Assembly (NCBI RefSeq): GCF_030247195.1
Contig: NC_080672.1
Coordinates: 94,560,113 to 94,624,112, forward strand
DNA: 64,000 nucleotides
Direction: 5' to 3'
DNA from: Topomyia yanbarensis
Taxonomy: Eukaryota; Arthropoda; Insecta; Diptera; Culicidae
A model generated the notes under the pieces. It had not been told where the DNA came from, searched no databases, and saw nothing but the letters and a program-made list of their open reading frames with translations. A program made the translations under genes and the position numbers. This document shows positions 56,587-64,000 of this stretch, in pieces. Numbering within the stretch: the stretch's first letter is position 1; every line of letters starts with the position of its first letter.

Positions 56587-59500
56587 GTGTACCGAACACT
56601 TTACTTTGTATAACGGATACATTAACAATTCCACGCGCACATCGTTGAAACTGAGTTATGCTTCAACTCCAAAATATATGAACTGACAGTAGTTGAGGAC
56701 AGAACCTTGCCCAAACTCGGGCCAAAGAAAAACGGCATAAGGTGGCTCGTAGCCCGGTTGGGACCGCGGGGAGGTAAGGGATAGCAGTTATGTATCAGAT
56801 ATGAATGGCGAAATAGTTTGGCCTCATGTACAGTAACGCAGCTATGCTAACCCTGGCCCCAAAGATATCATATACATTAAAATTTGATTGCGATGCTGGT
56901 TTAAATAAATGATGATGTTTAAAACTTAAATGTAAGACATACGGATAATCATATATTAAAAATCCAATCAAACAGTACAGGTAGTAGTGGTATTTTGTAA
57001 TTGTTTATTTGAAACACCTTAACACGTTAGCAAAACTGAGCCGTGGATGTTTTATGTTTTTACGGCAAATCAAAATAAAAGCAATACAAAAAAGCAAAAT
57101 ACTTCGTTGTTGATAATGTCAGTTGGTTTCGTGGTACTGAGCGCGATCGTTGTTAAGTTAGTATTTATTACTGCCTGATCCGTCATTGGTTAAGCATAAG
57201 ACGGCTGTGTGCCGGTCATAGTCGTAATAGATGGAAATTTCTTAGCAACCTCTACGGTGTAGAGGCAAATCACAGAATTGTCACGTACTGGGTGCTGGAC
57301 TCAGAGCGTGCGGTTGGCCGGGTTGGCCAACGCCAAGAGCGCCAGCCTTAGGGGGGCGCAGAAATCTTGATCTGTTTAAAAAAAACAATAAGAATAAGTT
57401 TAAAAACAAGCCAGGATTGGTGCGACATTTCAAGGTATGTACTAGACTGTTTCACATAGAATACGGACACTTTATTTATTCTACATCAGCGTTTTAGTGG
57501 TATTTGTGTATTTTCGATAGCGAATTATTTGGGAAAAATTGATGGAAGAAGAGAAAAGAAAATTGATCCTGCACACCCACGTTGAGAACCGAACACTAAA
57601 GCGGTTAGACGCAACATTGTGCATTGCAAGTTGTGGGAAAAAAGTATATTTTCTTAGTGATCGTATAAATATAGGAATAAATTTTTTCACTAAAACTGCC
57701 ATAACAAACGAACAAAACGCACCAAAGCTTCGAAATTTCGAGAAACATCGTTGATTAAGTTTTAAACCAAACGCTGAAAATTTGGTACAGTTTGCTCGAA
57801 CGAAAAAAAAAAGTTATGCTGAAAAAACAGGGTGAACGTATAAATGTGGGACACTGTACGTCTGTTGTCCGGCATATTTATCGCATAACGAATCATCACC
57901 CTCTGATGATTTTGAGTTGGTTCACACTTAGAAAAAATGAAAATTACAATTCATGTAAACAACATTGCGACGTATTTTGTTATTACATGTTATTACATGT
58001 GATTTAAGTGTGTTGTATCATACTCTGGCAGGCTTCCACTCATCAGTGATGCAAATGTTCATCTTAAGATTTGGAGAAGCTAAGATATCAATTTGAAAGC
58101 TATTAAATTCATGGAATACGGAAACAGTACAAATCTGCATTTATTAAATGTACAGATACTTTACACTCACATGTTGTTTTACTTTTTAAACCATCAATGT
58201 GAGAATTCCTGCTGTATGGAGCGACAATTTGAAGAGTAGAGTAGTAGTAATTTGTTACACTGATGGTTCTTTGCTAGCGATCCGAGCTGTTGCTAGTGTC
58301 TATTGTCATTAAACGAGATAAGACCAATCCCATTCGCTTGATAGATGCTGTACCGTATTCCAAGCAGAAATCTTCGCGATTCTGTGCGGCGTGCAATCGG
58401 CACTTTAACGGGGAATTTGCGGTAAAAGATTCTATTCTTGCTCTGACAGTCAAGCTGCGGGCGCTGCAACTGACTTCGTTGGTCCAGAACCAGTTCTACC
58501 ACTGTCGATAAGTTGGGTGAAGCTCAAGATTCGCTCTTGGGTTGCATTCGAACATTCCTACCATTGGCAAAGCTATTGCAAACATGCGTTCAAGAAAAAA
58601 CTTTTCTTCCGGATGTGAGTCCGAAAATGTTTTTTTTTCAAGCACAATAGCAGTATTCAAGTCAGGGCACTGACTGGACATTGCAAACTCAATTATAACA
58701 TGGCTACTATTCAGCGTGCTCAGTATTGTTCATGTGATCTTTGTGAATTCGATTACGGTATCTTATATCATTTGATGTGTAACTGCCCTGCAGTAATGCA
58801 ATTGCGTATCTGAACCTGTGTACAGGGACTCAACTCAAGAATATGCTATTGTTCCAAGCCAAGTGTGGTAAGGAGCTTTTGGCTTTATCAGTTGCGTTCA
58901 TTAGTATAGCTTTTTGTGTTGTGGTTGTATTTTGTTGTCATTTTCCATCTCTCTACCTTTTTCTTTCAACTCATTTTCCTTTGCACTTTTAGATAAGTTA
59001 TGAAATAACCTGGCAATGAACAAATGCCCGAATAACATGGGGAACGCGCCAATCGAGCTATATGTAATATTCTGGTAATATTAGTGAATGAAAAATATAT
59101 AATTTTACAAACTTCAAAAGATCAAAAATTCAAAACCCTAAATGAACCATATTCAGCAAATTAAAAAATATGCCTATTTATTACTATTTTTCGCTAATAA
59201 ACGCAAGAAAAATATTTTCAAAGAAATAGTAATTTGGGTTGTAAAACTGACGTTGAATGACCCCTATACGCTATTCATTCCAAGAAGCATATTTTGCGCA
59301 AAATAACAGACCGGAAAGGTGATATATAAAGCCTATGTGAGCGAGTTCGTGATCTATTTTAAAAGTTGTTTGAGTTTTTTGCGTTTTTTGCATTTTACCT
59401 TTCAGGATGTGAGGCTGAGGGCTGAAAAAATCGAGTTTTCACTGTACACAATTGCTATTACAATAGTTTGAAAGCACATATAAAAACTTGATTTTTCGAT

Positions 59501-59690
59501 TTTTATCCCTCTTGGCATCACTATGCACCGATGTAGCAAATTATGTATACGTAATTTTATATTCGACTCAGATTTCAGATTGACACAGATGAAAGAGGCA
59601 TACAATTTTCACTTGTTCATTTCAGAAGTCACATTAGTTAAAATTTGCGGCACATTGCGGCAGCTAGTTCTAACTAGAGCACGCAAGTGT
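56587..59690. other. Intergenic, no gene recognised
   Basis: Mixed AT-rich sequence. A GC-richer patch at 56690-56860 and 57150-57360 has no ORF or RNA signature that I can identify. The open frame at 58290-58511 includes CAACNRHF but no complete zinc-binding motif, and its antisense is also open, so I do not call it. Confidence 0.45.
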
Positions 59691-59880
59691 AAATAAAATG
59701 ATTTTTTAACTTTGATTATAGAGGTTTTAGTCTTAGGGTAATTCGGCTCTTTTCAGGTTAGAAAAATCTCTTTTGGAAATATCTAAAATAGGGAAATAAA
59801 TACCCTATATGCGGGGTTGGAAATCGAACCCAGTTGAGCTGCGTACAAGGTAATCGATTTACCAACTACGCTATGCCCGC
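59690..59880 (-). mobile_element. tRNA-derived SINE, minus strand
   Basis: On the minus strand, 59880-59811 reads like a tRNA: GCGGGCATAGCGTAGTTGG holds a good RNA polymerase III A box (TAGCGTAGTTGG) and GGTTCGATTTCC a near-consensus B box. The tRNA fold is degraded: only about five acceptor pairs form and the 3' side is one base short, so it is not a working tRNA. A body of about 120 bp follows, with AGAGCCGAATTACCC and CTAAAACCTCTATAATC. The end of that body recurs at about 43605-43660, which supports a SINE family. Confidence 0.65.
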
Positions 59881-61786
59881 ACGCCTAAAATAAATTTGAC
59901 GTATCCAAACAAACATTTAAAAAACTCGGAAAAAGGAAAAGTCTAATCTTATGTCTGTTTTTATGTGGTAGCTCTTTAATACGGATTTTTTGGTGCTCGG
60001 TTATATACGACAATACGTTATAAGAATATAAAAACAATATTTTCTACAAAAAACCTTTCAGAAGCTCTTTCTTCGTCCATACCACTGACTTTTTAACAGT
60101 GTACCGCAGATACGAAGATCCTTCGATTGCATCCACGCAGTACATCACACTTTATAATAATTGATAAAGTACTAGTGTTAGTGTAATTTATAAAGGCATT
60201 GCATTCATACCATTGAGCTGAAGAATATTTCGATTCAATTTTTTTTGCATTTGTATTAGTTACATTCAATTTCCGTCGTCCGCGCAGTTGCCTCGCAATC
60301 ACGCAATTCCAACCATAGAAGTACAACTGCGCACTACACAGGACACCTCGAGCTCCCTCTTTTTTTAACTCAACTTTTTATTCGCATCTGCCTTTTCCAC
60401 AGACCGGCCGACATTGAGAAATTGGAGGGAACAAGACGGTCACACCAGCAATACTGTATGCCTACACCGACACAAACCTACACGTGGCGATCCACCCGGG
60501 TGATTGCGTGCGCGGATAGACGCACAATGAGTAGCATAACGATGTTTTATGTACATGAGGGTTCAAATCAGCTGGTAGCATACTCGAACGAAGTATAGAT
60601 ATAATAGATCGAAAAGGGACGATAAAAATACCCATATACCTATGAAGAAGGGATATGATAAATGAATGAAATGGATTTCATTGCAGCACAGGTAATAAGC
60701 TGAGTACCGCAAGACAGAAGGGTGCGCGACAACCATAAATCCCGAAAAGGTTTACGATGGCCGTGAAAGTAAATAAAGCTCAGCTCGGCAAGACGCAAAA
60801 TATAAGAAAAACGGTAAGGCTAAACCGGATTTATATTTCTCCTGCAAACATGATACATTTGCATTATCCTGCCGGCAAACTGCTATTTTTTATTTCACAA
60901 ATTCGCCCCTGTACTGCTATGAGGCGTCCGGATAGAACGGAAAACTGACCGGTTTAAATGTCCTTCTGATCGGATGAAAGAGTCTTATGTATTTAAATCT
61001 GTTTCATTTTTCGTAGACGAAAGCTTACAGACGGTTGCTTTTATTCTTTTTGTTGTTCACTAGATTGAAAAATGGGCTTTTCCATTGCGTCTGTTCAGAA
61101 GGTTTGACCTTTGGAAAATTCTATAAGAGTTTGAGAAGCTGAGGTACCTATAATATTTAAGTCTGCACGCAAACCAAAGATCCATTTCATCTATAAGAAA
61201 GATTCTTATGAATCTTCTAAATTTTTGTTTTTGATGAAATGCCACAACTTTTCTCCAGTGTAGATTTTTTACGCGCAGAGCTACTTATTCTCTTCGACTC
61301 ATTATCTGATAGTTTTCATGAATTCAATACGGTTATCGAACAATATTTGTTTGGAAGTAATGCATGGGAGAATATGTAAGCCTGAAATTTTTATCTTGCT
61401 CTAATTGCCAATGAAAAACATGGACATTCACAAACTGACCACAACTGCAAATGTTGGGGATCTTGCTCGTCTAACCTTTAGCCACAGACTAACACTATGC
61501 GGGAAATCCCTCAAAAAACATCGATCTGGCAATTTTCCCAAAACACTAGCTCCACCTTTTATTTACAGTCCCAAACACTCATTTGCTGGTGGGTTACCCC
61601 TGAGATTTGGAAACAATTTATTACTAGTTGTCTATCCCCAATATGCTTGATCATATGTCAGTGGCGCCATAATTGCAAATGTGTCCACAGTCCCAACTAC
61701 AATTATATTTAAAATGCCCGTTGAAGCGGGTGAAGCATTGTTTTTGAGTGTTATGTCTTTTAGCCTGTGTTTCTATTTTAAAAAAT
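59881..61786. other. Intergenic, nothing recognised
   Basis: AT-rich with short random-looking open frames only (for example 60757-60948 and 61405-61712). No terminal repeats found. Confidence 0.5.
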
Positions 61787-62052
61787 ATTATGTCATAGTG
61801 TTCCTAAGACATTTTTACACATAAAAACATCCAATACTTCATTATAATTTGAGCCAACTCAAAGATATAGTGATTTGAAGTAAAAAATTCACAACTTCTC
61901 ATCACGTTTCTCGTTGTATTTCAGTAGTCAAGCAAATTTCAAAATTCTGAAAACTCCACTTTGTAGAGATTTTTCAGACGAGTAATGCGGCATATCTAAC
62001 TTAGTTAACCCCAAAACGGCGTTTGTCACAAGGTAGCACAACAGCGACGAGA
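61787..62052. mobile_element. Truncated copy of the 772-bp TIR family
   Basis: Matches the right part of 37681-38452 block by block: TATAGTGATTTGAAG, AACTCCACTTTGTAGAGATTTTTC, CCCAAAACGGCGTTTGTCA, ending CAACAGCGACGA. The left end is missing. Similarity starts near 61787, after TATTATGTCATAG. Confidence 0.75.
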
Positions 62053-62275
62053 TGGCACATGTCCGTTGAAATTACGGACTTACAAATACAAGAGTACTAC
62101 GGAAGAACAATTTCATTTCTTGTTAAATGCTAAAAATTACCATTTTTGCCTTTCTCAATAGAAAGGTATAGCAATTGCTCTGAAAATCGACTCCTTATCC
62201 GAGGTCCGGAGGGCCGAGTGTCATATTCGATTCATTTCGTTGATCTCGGCAAACGTCTGTTTTTTTTTTTCTTAT

Positions 62276-64000
62276 TTTTATAGTAAGGTTTAAAAAACTT
62301 CAAAAGCCTGGCCTGTAGTGTATTGGCACTGTGTGGGATTCACGTTAGTGCCTAACCACTAAAACATTCCTTACTCTTTACGCCCTTCTCCCCCATGGAA
62401 CAACGTGAAGGTATTGCTTCGTAGGAGGGTTCGTTGTGCTTTCGTCGCACCTCTTTCTTCTGCTCGATCTCGGAGCCTCACTTGGTTCATGAAATTGCTC
62501 GACCTTTGAGCTTTGATTTAACTCTCGACTCTTCTCTTGCTTCTTGTCTCCATCTATTACGTCGCCGTTTTAGCTCTCGTCCCCGTGAGCCGTTTAGGTG
62601 CTGATTCTTTAAGCCATTTAGCTCATGTTTCCGTGAGTCATTCAGCTCCCGGTCTTATCACGATCTACTTGGACAGTCCCCGACGGTGAACTCACCTTAC
62701 TACGACCGATAGTTTCCCGACGGAAGAATTTCTCCGACACCGATACCCGCTTCCTTGAACCATTTAGCTCTCAAATTTATCGAGATCGACTCGGATATTA
62801 TCCTATCCTATCTGACTGAGATTTCCCTGGTAATGGCATTTCTCCCTTAACCGGTGTTCGTTTCGTGAGCCAATTAGCTCTTCTTTTCGTCACAATTCTG
62901 TCGGGTAGTCCACGGCGGCGAATCTACCCTGCCGTGAATTCCCCGGCGGTAGATTGCTCCCGATACTGATATTCGTTTCCGTGAGCCATTAAGATCTACT
63001 CGATCTCGTCCCCGGCGGTGAACCTATGCCTATCCCACTCAACGGGCTAGCCAGTAGGTACTGAGGTCTATCCAGTGATTCCGAGTGGAGCGTAGCTTCC
63101 GGTTCACTGACACCCCAACGACCCACTGCTGGCTATTCGACGCGGTCTACTCGGTCTAATCCCCGGCGGTGGATCTAGCCTACACACGATCTGACCGGTA
63201 GGGTGTCGAGGCCGGTTCGCTGGCGCCCCGATGATCCTTGGCCACTTTCTCTGCCGCTTGGAGAGTATACTCGTAACTACTCTGTTGTCAGCGTCCCAAA
63301 TATGCTCGTCGTGGCGCATCTCTTCGACGATATTGTCCACTGTCACACCAGGCATACCCCTTCGGACTTCTTCGAATCTGGGACATTCGAAGACCACGTG
63401 TTCCGGTGTCTCTTGCACGCTTACACACTCCGGGCAAAGAGGTGACGAAGTGTGTTTGCAGGTACTTCCGGAAGCATACATGCCCGGACAAAAACTGCGT
63501 GAAATGGAAGTTCACCTTTCCATGCTTCCTATGTACCCAAGCAGACACATTTGGGATGAGTCGGTGGGTCCACCTTCCTTTCTCCGCGTTGTCCCACTCT
63601 TGCTGCCATTTAGCCAACGAATCCGCTCGGACCAGTCTGCTTGCATTACGAGCATTTCTCCGCTGGTGGCATTCCACGTCCTCTGATTAAGCGATGCAGA
63701 TGGGGATCATACCGGCGATAACGCATACTGCCTCCGACGATATTGTTCTGTAAGCACTCGCGACTCGTACGGGTACCAGCCGGACTGTCCTGTTCAGCTT
63801 TTCATGGTTCCGCTTGGTTTTCAGCGCAGCACCCCATGCAGGAATCCCATATCGGAGTATCGGTAACGAAACAGTAGACGTCTTATCGCTATTGCATTTG
63901 TTGCCTTCGCTGATTTTTCGCAGACGTAGTCGGCGTGGTTGTTGAAGCTGAACCGGTAGTCGATTATCACTCCAAATTGCTTCAGTGCACGCTTTGATGC
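62276..64000 (-). mobile_element. Non-LTR retrotransposon, minus strand, runs off the window
   Basis: Third minus-strand copy of the family. The 3' terminus at about 62276 (CCTTACTATAAAAATAAG then an A-rich tail, read on the minus strand) equals that of the copy at 24108. The 3' UTR is 62276-63110. The C-terminal coding part is at 63104-63677: WVHRKHGKVNFHFTQFLSGH, TPEHVVFECPRFEEVRRGMPG, NEEMRHDEHIWD-like. Coding continues leftward on the minus strand past 64000, with a frame change near 63690. This is the least decayed C-terminus of the family in the window. Confidence 0.85.

Noticed and set aside
58290..58681. Open frames with a CAACNRHF motif and on the antisense strand
   Set aside because: Only one CxxC pair without a full metal site; both strands are open and neither resembles a known family.
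59811..59880. Functional tRNA gene
   Set aside because: Only about five acceptor pairs form, the 3' side is one base short and the T stem has a mismatch; a SINE head explains it better.

Overview
The window looks like nuclear DNA from a culicine mosquito (Aedes or a close relative). This is inferred from intron-containing insect-type genes, an AT-rich background, and many decayed BEL/Pao, copia and R1/Loner-like non-LTR retroelements mixed with MITEs. I ran no database search, so species and element names are inferences.

Four host genes can be supported. (1) 14055-15507 (-): a four-exon ZAD plus C2H2 zinc-finger protein of 399 aa. (2) 18300-19037 (+): the intronless exosome subunit RRP41/Ski6, 245 aa. 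(3) 19104-20405 (-): a two-exon mitochondrial class-I release factor of the mtRF1a type, 416 aa, convergent with RRP41 and separated from it by only 66 bp. (4) A long coiled-coil protein on the minus strand with its last four exons at 27395-31719. I propose that its first coding exon lies about 20.4 kb upstream at 52177-52222, where a short ORF carries the N-terminal signature of the HMMR (hyaluronan-mediated motility receptor) family and ends at a phase-compatible GTAAGT donor. If so, almost half of the window (31.7-52.2 kb) is one intron filled with mobile elements.

Layout: 0-12.7 kb is a nest of retroelements (a minus non-LTR copy, a copia copy split by a plus non-LTR copy, and a BEL/Pao element with both LTRs). 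14-20.4 kb holds three host genes and a copia fragment with two MITEs. 20.7-27 kb is a second nest, including one non-LTR copy inserted into a sibling with a 12-bp target-site duplication. 27.4-52.2 kb is the HMMR-like gene; its giant intron holds a BEL/Pao fragment, several TIR elements, a tandem repeat of about 160 bp, and a transposon of about 4 kb with very long inverted repeats and a transposase-like ORF. 52.2-62.3 kb is gene-poor, with a three-level nest of DNA elements and a tRNA-derived SINE. 62.3-64 kb is another minus non-LTR copy running off the window.

The most interesting structure is the long-TIR transposon at about 47.5-51.4 kb. It was invaded by a 1,064-bp non-LTR insertion with a 19-bp duplication, and by a 200-bp TTAA-flanked hairpin MITE that sits exactly inside its transposase reading frame. 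I could not assign this transposase to a superfamily. The host genes do not form a pathway or operon; they are ordinary neighbours in a repeat-rich genome.
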